Made by a program: the position numbers and the translations under genes. 11,164 nt of DNA from an uncultured Clostridia bacterium (lineage in GTDB: Bacteria > Bacillota > Clostridia > UBA1381 > UMGS1253). Below the pieces are notes generated by a model. It ran no database searches, was not told the DNA's origin, and was given only the letters and a program-made list of their open reading frames with translations. Shown here piece by piece: positions 1-6,021 of this stretch. Position 1 is the stretch's first letter, and every line of letters begins with the position of its first letter. The stretch is from positions 1-11,164 of the forward strand of contig CAKSHP010000040.1 in assembly GCA_934457145.1 (NCBI GenBank). Reading direction: 5' to 3'.

Positions 1-29
1 AAAATCCCATTACTGCGGCGTTTTCGAGC

Positions 30-69
30 AAAAAAACAGAACCGCAATTTTGTATCAAAATCACGGTTC
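30..69 (-). terminator. Intrinsic terminator of the tRNA-Ser gene
   Basis: Read on the minus strand, bases 69 down to 39 form a 14-bp hairpin. The outer arms are GAACCG and CGGTTC, followed by two G-U wobble pairs, an inner ATTTTG/CAAAAT stem and an ATA loop. A run of seven T follows at 36-30 after a TG step. The wobble pairs and T-run favour termination on the minus strand only; on the plus strand the wobbles become C-A mismatches and no T-run follows. It lies a few bases beyond the tRNA CCA end and so closes a single-gene tRNA transcript. Bases 1-29 show nothing I can name. Confidence 0.85.
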
Positions 70-74
70 AGATT

Positions 75-166
75 TGGCGGAGAGAGAGGGATTCGAACCC
101 TCGGAACGCTATTAACGCTCACACGATTTCCAATCGTGCGCCTTAGGCCAGCTCAGCCATCTCTCC
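75..166 (-). tRNA. tRNA-Ser, anticodon GGA
   Basis: The reverse complement folds as a class II tRNA. The acceptor arms are GGAGAGA (166-160) and TCTCTCC (85-79), with discriminator G at 78 and an encoded CCA at 77-75. The anticodon stem is CACGA/TCGTG with loop TTGGAAA, giving anticodon GGA, which reads the serine codons UCC and UCU. A long variable arm, typical of tRNA-Ser, lies between the anticodon and T arms. The T arm is GAGGG-TTCGAAT-CCCTC. The body is 89 nt without CCA and 92 nt with it. The gene has its own promoter and terminator, so it is a single-gene unit transcribed divergently from polA. Confidence 0.97.
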
Positions 167-196
167 ACAACTGTTAAAACATCGTCAACGCATAAT

Positions 197-225
197 AGTA
201 TATCATATGCATATGAAAATGTCAA
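197..225 (-). promoter_or_regulatory. Sigma-A-type promoter of tRNA-Ser
   Basis: On the minus strand there is a perfect -35 box TTGACA (225-220), a 17-base spacer, and a -10 box TATACT (202-197), about 31 bases before the mature tRNA 5' end. This near-consensus arrangement fits a strong stable-RNA promoter. The spacer contains a perfect 14-base palindrome, TCATATGCATATGA, at 203-216 (see findings). Confidence 0.88.
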
Positions 226-306
226 GATATTTTTTTGCAAAAAGACGAAAAATCGAAAAGCTCTCAAAAAATTAATAAATAAGTTTTAAATAATAGGATT
301 AAAATA

Positions 307-335
307 TTGACATAAAATAAAATTTAAGATATTAT
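307..335 (+). promoter_or_regulatory. Sigma-A-type promoter of the polA operon
   Basis: TTGACA (307-312) and TATTAT (330-335) are separated by exactly 17 bases and sit about 50 bases upstream of the polA start. Transcription would begin near 342, giving a leader of about 45 nt that carries the AGGAGG ribosome binding site. It probably drives polA, coaE and the transglycosylase gene together, since no other promoter is apparent in their 12-13 base gaps. Confidence 0.8.
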
Positions 336-386
336 TAATATTGGCGAAATGCGTGGAAAGTTTTTAAAAATTTAGGAGGCGCTGTT

Positions 387-3065
387 TTGGAAAAGCTGAT
401 GATAATTGACGGCAACAGTATTATAAACCGTGCGTTTTATGCAATACGTATGCTTAATACAAAAGATAAAACACCGACAAATGCATTGATGGGGTTTTTG
501 AATATATATTATAAAAATCTGGAAAATATAAAACCGGATTATGTGTGCGTGGCATTTGATATGCGCACACCGACGTTTCGGCATAAAATGTATGATTTAT
601 ATAAGGCGCAGAGAAAAGGTATGCCCGAGGAACTTGCCGTGCAGATGCCTTTGCTTAAAGAGATTTTGTCTGCAATGAATGTGTTTATGATAGAAAAAGA
701 AGGCTATGAGGCAGACGATATCATAGGCACGGTTTCGAAAATGTGCAAGGAAAATGAAATTGAGTGCGATATAATAACGGGCGATAAAGACGATTTACAG
801 CTTGCCGGAGAAAACACGAAAATTTATCTTACAGTCAGCTCAAAGGGCAGCAGCGACACTGTTGTTTACACCGACAAAGAGGTGCTTGAAAGATACGGCG
901 TGACGCCAAAACAGTTTATTGACGTTAAGGCGCTTATGGGTGATGCGTCGGATAATATACCGGGCGTTTCGGGAATAGGCGAGAAAACCGCAATGTCGCT
1001 TATTATGCAAAACAAAAGCATAGAAAATATATATAATAATCTTGAAGGCTGCGGCGCAAAGGGAAAAACTCTTGAAAAGCTTGCAGCGGACAGGGAAGAC
1101 GCATTTTTAAGCAAAACTCTTGCAACGATTGACACAAACGCTCCGATTGATTTTTCTTTTGAGCAGAGCAAAATGCGTGATATTAATAAAGAAGAACTTT
1201 ATGAAATTTTAAACCGTCTGGAGCTTAAAAGCATTATAAAAAAGCTTTCGCTTGAGCCAAACGAAGATAAAAGAAATCAGAGCGCAGACCTTTTTGAAGG
1301 GCTTAAAATAAATATTGCGGACAGCGAAGATGCAATGCACGCGCTTGCCGGTAAAATAAAAAAAGAAAAAGAAGTGTTTTACAAATTTTACACAGACGGC
1401 GCTCACTTAAGCGGCGCTGCGTTTATCACAAAGGATTTAAATGCATACTATATCCCCGTAAGTTTGTTTTTAAGCGAGGAAGATATTGTTTTGTGTTTTA
1501 AAGATGTGTTTGAAAGCGCAGATGTTTTAAAAAACGGCTCAAACGTGAAAGACGATATAGTTTTTTTAAATTCATATAACATAAAATACGAAGCTTTGGA
1601 CTTTGACTGTGCAATCGGAGCTTATATACTTAATCCGTCGGAGAGCAAATACACAACCTCGCGCATTTTATATAATGTTTTAAACGAAGAATTTACAGAC
1701 GATGAAGAGTTTTTCGGCAAAGGAAAAAGCAAAAGCGCAATCTGCGATATTGACGACGGCAAAGCGGCGGAGTTTGCATGCAGAGAAGTGTTTTTAATTA
1801 AAAAGCTTAAAGAGCCGATTATCAAAAGACTTGAAAAAAACAATCAGACACACCTGTTTTATGATATCGAAATGCCGCTTATAACCACACTTGCGTATAT
1901 GCAGATATACGGAATGATGGTTGACAAAGAAAAACTTCTGGATTTTCAACAGCAGCTTGAAAAAAGAAATGAAGAGCTTTGCAGAAATATTTATGACATA
2001 GTGGGATATGAATTTAACATAAATTCAACAAAACAGCTCGGCGGGGCTTTGTTTGACAAACTGGGGCTAAGGGTTATAAAAAAGACGAAAACAGGCTACT
2101 CAACAGACTCCGACGTTTTGGAAAAACTTAAATACGATCATGAAATTATAGAATACATTATAGAATACCGTCTTGTAAACAAGCTTAAAAGCACATACGT
2201 CGACGGACTTCTGGCGCTTATAAATCCCAAAACGAAAAGAATTCATTCGTGCTTTAACCAAACCGTTACCGTTACGGGCAGAATAAGCTCAACAGAACCT
2301 AACATGCAAAACATTCCCGTGCGCTACAGCTTGGGGCGCGAGATAAGAAAAATGTTTGTGCCGGGCGAGGGATACAGCTATGTTGACGCAGATTATTCGC
2401 AGATAGAGCTTCGCATTTTAGCACACATTGCAGACGACAAAGAGATGATTGCGGCTTTTGAAAACGACGTTGATATTCATGCCGTGACTGCGTCACAGGT
2501 TATGGGCGTTGATTTAAAAGACGTTACAGAGCAGATGCGCTCGGCGGCAAAGGCTGTTAATTTCGGCATTGTTTACGGTATCGGGGAGTTTTCTCTGGCA
2601 CAGGATTTAAAAATTTCAATAAGCGATGCAAAAAAATATATCGAAGGATATCTTCAGCATTACAAAGGCGTTAGAGAATATATGGAAAAAATCAAAGAAA
2701 CGGCGGAAAAACAGGGATATGTTGAAACTCTTTTTGCGCGCCGCAGATATATTCCCGAGCTTAAATCGCCAAACAAAAATATCCGCTCGTTCGGTCAGCG
2801 CGTTGCGCTTAACACGCCTGTTCAGGGAAGTGCGGCGGATATAATAAAGCTTGCTATGGTGAAAGTGTTTAAAAGGCTTAAAGATGAAAAACTTAGTGCA
2901 AAGCTTGTTTTACAGGTGCACGATGAGCTTATAGTTGAGGCGCCGGACAGCGAGGTTGAAAAGGTTAAAAAGATACTTCAGCAGGAAATGGAAAACGCGG
3001 TCAGCTTAAAGGTTCGCCTTAAGGCGGAGGCAAAGGCGGGCAAAAGCTGGTATGAGGCAAAATAG
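387..3065 (+). CDS. polA: DNA polymerase I (5' nuclease plus polymerase; proofreading site lost)
   Basis: This is an 892-residue family A DNA polymerase, which fills gaps in excision repair and removes Okazaki RNA primers. The N-terminal FEN-like 5' nuclease (about 1-300) shows acidic metal-binding motifs at D8, D110/D111, D133/D135/D136 and D186/D189, then the helix-hairpin-helix segment PGVSGIGEKTA. The middle 3'-5' exonuclease fold (about 310-510) is degenerate: the FDTETDG motif reads YKFYTDG at 332-338, and the YxxxD motif reads KAAEF at 459-463. The polymerase domain is intact, with motif A DADYSQIELR from D667, the O-helix RSAAKAVNFGIVYG at 718-731 (K722, F726, Y730), and motif C QVHDE at 843-847. 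The TTG start is chosen because AGGAGG (374-379) lies 7 bases upstream and the family N-terminus begins there; M5 is a less likely alternative. coaE follows 12 bases after the stop. F726 suggests normal discrimination against dideoxynucleotides (known for the family). Confidence 0.98.
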   Translation: MEKLMIIDGNSIINRAFYAIRMLNTKDKTPTNALMGFLNIYYKNLENIKPDYVCVAFDMRTPTFRHKMYDLYKAQRKGMPEELAVQMPLLKEILSAMNVFMIEKEGYEADDIIGTVSKMCKENEIECDIITGDKDDLQLAGENTKIYLTVSSKGSSDTVVYTDKEVLERYGVTPKQFIDVKALMGDASDNIPGVSGIGEKTAMSLIMQNKSIENIYNNLEGCGAKGKTLEKLAADREDAFLSKTLATIDTNAPIDFSFEQSKMRDINKEELYEILNRLELKSIIKKLSLEPNEDKRNQSADLFEGLKINIADSEDAMHALAGKIKKEKEVFYKFYTDGAHLSGAAFITKDLNAYYIPVSLFLSEEDIVLCFKDVFESADVLKNGSNVKDDIVFLNSYNIKYEALDFDCAIGAYILNPSESKYTTSRILYNVLNEEFTDDEEFFGKGKSKSAICDIDDGKAAEFACREVFLIKKLKEPIIKRLEKNNQTHLFYDIEMPLITTLAYMQIYGMMVDKEKLLDFQQQLEKRNEELCRNIYDIVGYEFNINSTKQLGGALFDKLGLRVIKKTKTGYSTDSDVLEKLKYDHEIIEYIIEYRLVNKLKSTYVDGLLALINPKTKRIHSCFNQTVTVTGRISSTEPNMQNIPVRYSLGREIRKMFVPGEGYSYVDADYSQIELRILAHIADDKEMIAAFENDVDIHAVTASQVMGVDLKDVTEQMRSAAKAVNFGIVYGIGEFSLAQDLKISISDAKKYIEGYLQHYKGVREYMEKIKETAEKQGYVETLFARRRYIPELKSPNKNIRSFGQRVALNTPVQGSAADIIKLAMVKVFKRLKDEKLSAKLVLQVHDELIVEAPDSEVEKVKKILQQEMENAVSLKVRLKAEAKAGKSWYEAK

Positions 3066-3077
3066 GCGGTGAGATAA

Positions 3078-3662
3078 ATGATAATCGGAATAACGGGCGG
3101 CAGCGGGAGCGGCAAAAGCACGGTTGTTAAATATTTGGCAGACGAGGGCTTTTTTGTGATAGACGCAGACAAGGTTGCAAGAGATATTGTTAAAGCCGGC
3201 GAGCCTGCAAATGAGCAAATCAAAAATCATTTCGGCAAAGAAGTGTTTTTTGATGACGGAAGCCTGAACAGAAAAAAACTCGGGCAAATAGTTTTTTCTG
3301 ATAAAAATGAGCTTGAGGTTTTAAATTCGATAACTCATAAATATATTTTAGATAGGATAAAAAATCAGATAGAACAAAACAAAGACAAAGACATTATAAT
3401 CGACGCCGCGCTTTTAAAAAAAGGCGGGCTTGACCGTTTGTGCGATGTGAGCATTTTAATAACGGCAGACAAAGATATAAGAATAAAAAGGCTTGTTAAA
3501 AGAGATTCTATAGATGAAAATGCGGCAAAAATGAGAATATCAAGCCAGCAGACGGACGGGGAATATAAAAAAGAATGTGATTTTTCTTTTGACAATTCAA
3601 AAGAGGGCGCAGCCGCAAAAATAAAGGATGAAATTTTAAAAACAGTTATCAAAAAAGCGTGA
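3078..3662 (+). CDS. coaE: Dephospho-CoA kinase
   Basis: The product (194 residues, close to the usual 200) phosphorylates the 3'-hydroxyl of dephospho-CoA, the last step of coenzyme A synthesis, in the cytosol. The N-terminus has a Walker A loop GGSGSGKS at residues 7-14 and the family motif VIDADKVARDI at 27-37, which starts the substrate-binding region. The lid-like segment RLVKRD (138-143) and RISSQ (153-157) also match CoaE. One departure is the usual PLLFE-type motif, which here reads ALLKK at 111-115. A modest ribosome site (GGTGAG, 3068-3073) precedes the ATG by four bases. The gene sits between polA and the transglycosylase gene with short gaps, so it is probably part of the polA transcript. 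The polA-coaE neighbourhood is common in Firmicutes. Confidence 0.93.
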   Translation: MIIGITGGSGSGKSTVVKYLADEGFFVIDADKVARDIVKAGEPANEQIKNHFGKEVFFDDGSLNRKKLGQIVFSDKNELEVLNSITHKYILDRIKNQIEQNKDKDIIIDAALLKKGGLDRLCDVSILITADKDIRIKRLVKRDSIDENAAKMRISSQQTDGEYKKECDFSFDNSKEGAAAKIKDEILKTVIKKA

Positions 3663-3675
3663 AAGGAATAAAAAC

Positions 3676-4233
3676 GTGAAATTAAAAAAGAGCTTTGTAA
3701 TAGTGCTTTGCGGCATACTTTTGCTTTTCGGAGGATGCAGCGCCGTTACAAAAATTTCGTATCCGACGGATTTTAAGGCAATCGTTTTAAAATATTGTAA
3801 AAAAAATAATCTTGACGCATACACCGTGTTTGCAATGATAAAAAAAGAAAGCAAGTTTATCTGCGACGCACAGTCGGACAAGGGCGCAAAAGGACTTATG
3901 CAGCTTACGGACGATACCGCGAAATGGACGGCAGAAAAAGAGGGGATAGAGGATTTTAAAGAGGAAATGCTTTTTGATCCCGAAACAAATATACGCCTCG
4001 GGTGCGCTTATTTTGCATACCTTTTAGAGATGTATAACAACGACAAAAACCTGGCGCTGTGCGCATATAATGCCGGACCGGGCAGAGTCAGCGAGTGGCT
4101 TTCAGACAAAAGCATAAGCGAAAATTCAAAAACGCTGAATAACATACCGTACAGCGAAACGGAAAACTATCTTGAAGATATACTCGGCTATGAACAAAAA
4201 TACAAACAGCTTTACCCCGATTTGCAAAGCTGA
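3676..4233 (+). CDS. Lipoprotein lytic transglycosylase (SLT/GH23 domain)
   Basis: This is a 185-residue protein with a positively charged start (MKLKK), a hydrophobic core and a lipobox-like LFGGC, so Cys21 is a plausible lipidation site; the -3 Phe is atypical. The remainder is one soluble lytic transglycosylase domain (about 32-150). It has the catalytic glutamate E58 in KKES, the GLMQLT motif at 73-78 and AYNAGPG at 130-136. Enzymes of this family cleave the MurNAc-GlcNAc bond of peptidoglycan with formation of 1,6-anhydro-MurNAc. It would act outside the membrane in wall remodelling. GTG is taken as the start because AAGGA (3663-3667) lies 8 bases upstream and the signal sequence begins there. 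The gene lies 13 bases after coaE and its last 22 bases overlap the end of the opposing yihY-family gene. Confidence 0.92.
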   Translation: MKLKKSFVIVLCGILLLFGGCSAVTKISYPTDFKAIVLKYCKKNNLDAYTVFAMIKKESKFICDAQSDKGAKGLMQLTDDTAKWTAEKEGIEDFKEEMLFDPETNIRLGCAYFAYLLEMYNNDKNLALCAYNAGPGRVSEWLSDKSISENSKTLNNIPYSETENYLEDILGYEQKYKQLYPDLQS

Positions 4234-5054
4234 TCTTTAAGGCTTAAAACGGCGGAGTTTATATATGCTCCGACAATTATGAAAAGCGAAAACAAATAAA
4301 GCCACAAAAGCAGCAGCACCGCGGTTTCCAAAGTGCCGTAGATTGCGTTTAAGTTTGAAAAGTTGTTAAAATACAAAGCAAAAACGGCGCTTCCCGAAAA
4401 AACGGCGCATATGGATATAAAGCTTCCCAAAATAAGGTTTGTAAATTTTATTTTTCCGCGCAGGGCAATGTGGTGGATAAAAGTTAGTATAAAAACCGAA
4501 AGAATTAAAAGTGCAAGCGTTGAAAAAACCTTTGAAAACGGCGCTAAAAGAAAGGCAAAAGACGTTTTTTTAACCGCAATGTTTACCGACTCGGACAAAA
4601 ACGCAGCTGCTGCGGCCGAAAATATTGCAAGCGCCGCGAGCGACACCGTTATAAAAACGGAATACAAAACCGATTTTATATATGAATAAAATCCATCGAT
4701 TTTGTAAGCACAGAAAAACGCGCGGTTTAAAATTCTTATTGCCTTTGAGGCTCCGTAGAGCGTAAACAGCGCCCCGATATACGTTTGCGCGCCGACGGCG
4801 GAAAAGCTTTCGTTTTGCAATATAATAATTTCGTATACATTTTTGGGAAATAAAACGTATAAAAAAGAATTTGCGGTTTCTTCGGGAAGATTGAGGCGGA
4901 AAAGCAGTGTGTTTAAAATAATTAAAAAAGGAAACAAAGACAGCGACAAAAAGTAGGCAAGAGCTGCTGCGGTTTGCATTCCGCCGCAGCCTTTAAACCG
5001 TTTAAGTGCGGTTTTTATTATATATTTTATATTGTTTATTGTAAAAATCTCCAT
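4212..5054 (-). CDS. YihY/BrkB-family inner membrane protein
   Basis: This is a 280-residue, strongly hydrophobic protein. It begins with a short cytosolic stretch ending in RFKGCGGMQTAAALAYF, followed by about six hydrophobic segments near 27-50, 88-106, 124-152, 168-192, 205-228 and 238-268. The ALAYFLSLSLFPFLI segment near 31-45 and the C-terminal IYGTLETAVLLLLWLYLF segment leading to GAYIN are typical of the YihY/BrkB (UPF0761) family. The family's molecular function is not firmly established; early reports of an RNase BN or a serum-resistance role should not be assumed here. The ATG at 5054-5052 follows a GGAGA (5069-5065) at 10 bases, a long spacing. It is transcribed against its left neighbour with a 22-base tail overlap and divergently from rpmE. 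I see no clear promoter in the A/T-rich 5070-5110 stretch. Confidence 0.9.
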   Translation of the reverse strand: MEIFTINNIKYIIKTALKRFKGCGGMQTAAALAYFLSLSLFPFLIILNTLLFRLNLPEETANSFLYVLFPKNVYEIIILQNESFSAVGAQTYIGALFTLYGASKAIRILNRAFFCAYKIDGFYSYIKSVLYSVFITVSLAALAIFSAAAAAFLSESVNIAVKKTSFAFLLAPFSKVFSTLALLILSVFILTFIHHIALRGKIKFTNLILGSFISICAVFSGSAVFALYFNNFSNLNAIYGTLETAVLLLLWLYLFSLFIIVGAYINSAVLSLKDQLCKSG

Positions 5055-5110
5055 TTTTCGCCGGTCTCCGTTTCTTTAAATAAAAATATTAAAAAATTTA
5101 AAAAAATCTC

Positions 5111-5139
5111 TTGCATTACGCAGCGGTATGTGTTATAAT
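5111..5139 (+). promoter_or_regulatory. Extended -10 promoter of rpmE-rpsO
   Basis: TTGCAT (5111-5116) and a perfect TATAAT (5134-5139) are separated by 17 bases, and a TG one base before the -10 (5131-5132) makes it an extended -10 promoter. Transcription would start near 5146, giving a leader of about 50 nt before rpmE. The strength fits ribosomal-protein expression. It may also serve rpsO, because no convincing terminator separates the two genes. Confidence 0.88.
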
Positions 5140-5151
5140 ATATGCTGTTGC

Positions 5152-5188
5152 GGTATGAATTACCAAGACTTATTTTATACCAAGGAGG
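5152..5188 (+). promoter_or_regulatory. Candidate L31 leader with two competing hairpins
   Basis: GGTA at 5152-5155 can pair with TACC at 5161-5164, forming a small hairpin. The same 5' arm, GGTAT at 5152-5156, can instead pair with ATACC at 5177-5181, which directly abuts the AAGGAGG ribosome site (5182-5188). The two pairings exclude each other, so the leader could modulate access to the ribosome site. L31 leaders that mediate autoregulation are known in several bacterial groups; whether this one belongs to a known motif is inference. The stems are short, so chance is possible. Confidence 0.35.
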
Positions 5189-5196
5189 TGTGCTCT

Positions 5197-5400
5197 ATGA
5201 AAGAAGGAATACATCCCGATTACAAGCAGACAACAATAACATGTGCCTGCGGAGAAGTTATCGAGACAGGTTCGACAAAAGAGAACATCAAAGTCGAAAT
5301 TTGCTCAAAGTGTCATCCGTTCTTTACCGGTAAGCAGAAGCTTGTTGATACCGGCGGACGTGTTGAGAAATTCAAAAAGCGTTTTGGTCTGGACAAGTAA
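5197..5400 (+). CDS. rpmE: 50S ribosomal protein L31, zinc-binding type
   Basis: The product is a 67-residue large-subunit protein that sits at the subunit interface. The start MKEGIHPDYK is typical of L31. The four cysteines C16, C18 (CAC) and C36, C39 (CSKC) make it the zinc-binding C+ form. HPFFTGKQKLVDTGGRVEKF near 40-59 is a family signature. The ATG at 5197 is chosen over an in-frame ATG at 5128 because a near-perfect AAGGAGGTG (5182-5190) precedes it at ideal spacing and the homologous protein begins here; the earlier ATG also lies upstream of the -10 box. No paralogue without zinc ligands is in the window. The gene is followed 128 bases later by rpsO and probably shares its transcript. 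Confidence 0.96.
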   Translation: MKEGIHPDYKQTTITCACGEVIETGSTKENIKVEICSKCHPFFTGKQKLVDTGGRVEKFKKRFGLDK

Positions 5401-5451
5401 TAGTTTAAGGCAAAACCGAGTATTTTATTAAAATTTTGTATGATTAGCAAA

Positions 5452-5520
5452 CCGCATCGCAGATTTCGGAGGCTCCAACCATTTCCGGGATGCAGGCGTT
5501 TCTTTTCAAATATCAGGAGG
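5452..5520 (+). promoter_or_regulatory. Candidate S15 autoregulatory leader of rpsO
   Basis: The 128-base gap between rpmE and rpsO can fold as a two-part hairpin. The outer stem is GCATC (5454-5458) with GATGC (5489-5493) and the inner stem is CGGA (5467-5470) with TCCG (5484-5487). The loop segment CTCC (5473-5476) is complementary to GGAG inside the AGGAGG ribosome site (5515-5520), so a pseudoknot-like closure is possible. S15 is known to repress its own mRNA through leader structures that differ between bacterial groups, including Bacillaceae. I infer the function from position and pairing only. The rest of the gap (5401-5450) is A/T-rich with no clear terminator or strong promoter. Confidence 0.4.
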
Positions 5521-5528
5521 TGAAAATA

Positions 5529-5792
5529 ATGATCAAAGAGGTAAAGACTTCTATTATAGAAGAATACAGAATTCATGAAACAGACACGGGTTCTCCCGAA
5601 GTTCAGATAGCTGTTTTAACTGAAAGAATCAATCACTTAAACGAGCATCTTCAGTTTCATAAAAAGGATCATCATTCAAGACGCGGTCTTTTGAAGATGG
5701 TTGGTAAAAGACGCGGTCTTTTGGACTACCTTATGAAAACCGATATCGAAAGATACCGTGCAATCGTAAGCAAGCTTAATCTCAGAAAGTAG
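5529..5792 (+). CDS. rpsO: 30S ribosomal protein S15
   Basis: The product (87 residues) is a primary binding protein of the 16S rRNA central domain and is needed for assembly of the small-subunit platform. The whole length matches the family: DTGSPEVQIAVLTERI at 19-34, HKKDHHSRRGLLKMVGKRR at 44-62, then LLDYL and the RY..IVSKLNLR tail. The ATG at 5529 is chosen over an in-frame ATG at 5490 because AGGAGG (5515-5520) lies 8 bases before it and S15 proteins start this way. It lies upstream of pnp as in many bacteria, separated by a strong hairpin. The coding sequence contains a 16-base exact repeat with a period of 30 bases (see findings). Confidence 0.97.
   Translation: MIKEVKTSIIEEYRIHETDTGSPEVQIAVLTERINHLNEHLQFHKKDHHSRRGLLKMVGKRRGLLDYLMKTDIERYRAIVSKLNLRK
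5678..5723 (+). repeat. Exact 16-base repeat inside rpsO
   Basis: AAGACGCGGTCTTTTG occurs at 5678-5693 and again at 5708-5723, exactly 30 bases (10 codons) apart in the same frame. It encodes the RRGLL steps of the SRRGLLKMVGKRRGLL motif, which is itself a conserved amino-acid feature of S15. The second copy lies in a perfect 7-bp stem (AAAAGAC/GTCTTTT, 5706-5722) with a GCG loop. Confidence 0.7.
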
Positions 5793-5803
5793 TTTTTATA
5801 TTA

Positions 5804-5835
5804 AAATGAGCGGGAGAAAACTCTTCCGCTCATTT
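5804..5835 (+). terminator. Hairpin after rpsO, terminator or processing site
   Basis: AAATGAGCGGGAGA (5804-5817) pairs with TCTTCCGCTCATTT (5822-5835) through 14 bp, with one G-U wobble and an AAAC loop. It begins 11 bases after the rpsO stop. The stem is strong, but the downstream tract (ATACATTTTC) is a poor U-run. It could therefore be a leaky terminator that lets some transcripts continue into pnp, or a processing or stabilising hairpin at the rpsO 3' end. Confidence 0.65.
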
Positions 5836-5875
5836 ATACATTTTCGACATTTAAACTGCGCCCAAACCGGATTTT

Positions 5876-5974
5876 AGCAGTTATACAAGGCTTTAAAGCA
5901 GTTTAAGGCTTTTTATAAGTGCTAAATATCGGCTGCGGCGGCAGAAAAAATATGCAGTCTTGTCTGCGGCGGCA
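5876..5974 (+). repeat. Short direct repeats in the pnp leader
   Basis: The 186 bases between the rpsO hairpin and pnp contain two repeat pairs. AGCAGTT (5876-5882, 5897-5903) and AAGGCTTT (5887-5894, 5905-5912) form an imperfect tandem unit of about 20 bases. CTGCGGCGGCA occurs at 5933-5943 and again at 5964-5974. The first CTGC can pair with GCAG at 5940-5943 in a tight hairpin, and GCAG (5954-5957) can pair with CTGC (5964-5967). A weak promoter-like pair, TTTAAA (5892-5897) and TATAAG (5914-5919) 16 bases apart, overlaps the first repeat. Nothing else is recognisable in this gap. Confidence 0.5.
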
Positions 5975-6021
5975 CATTTAAAGATTTATAAATAAGCAGA
6001 CGGAAAGGTTATGAAAATAAT

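Noticed and set aside
4253..4272. CGGAG/CTCCG hairpin near the end of the yihY-family gene
   Set aside because: It is only 5 bp with a 10-base loop and has no T-run on either strand, so it is not supported as a terminator.
5128..5196. Upstream in-frame ATG that would extend L31 by 23 residues
   Set aside because: It overlaps the -10 box and lies before the expected transcript start. The perfect ribosome site and the family N-terminus both point to 5197.
5421..5444. A/T-rich hairpin and TATGAT box after rpmE as a terminator or rpsO promoter
   Set aside because: The hairpin is purely A-T with a short stem, and no acceptable -35 box lies 16-18 bases before TATGAT.
5490..5528. Upstream in-frame ATG that would extend S15 by 13 residues
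   Set aside because: It lacks a ribosome site and places residues before the conserved S15 start; AGGAGG serves the ATG at 5529.
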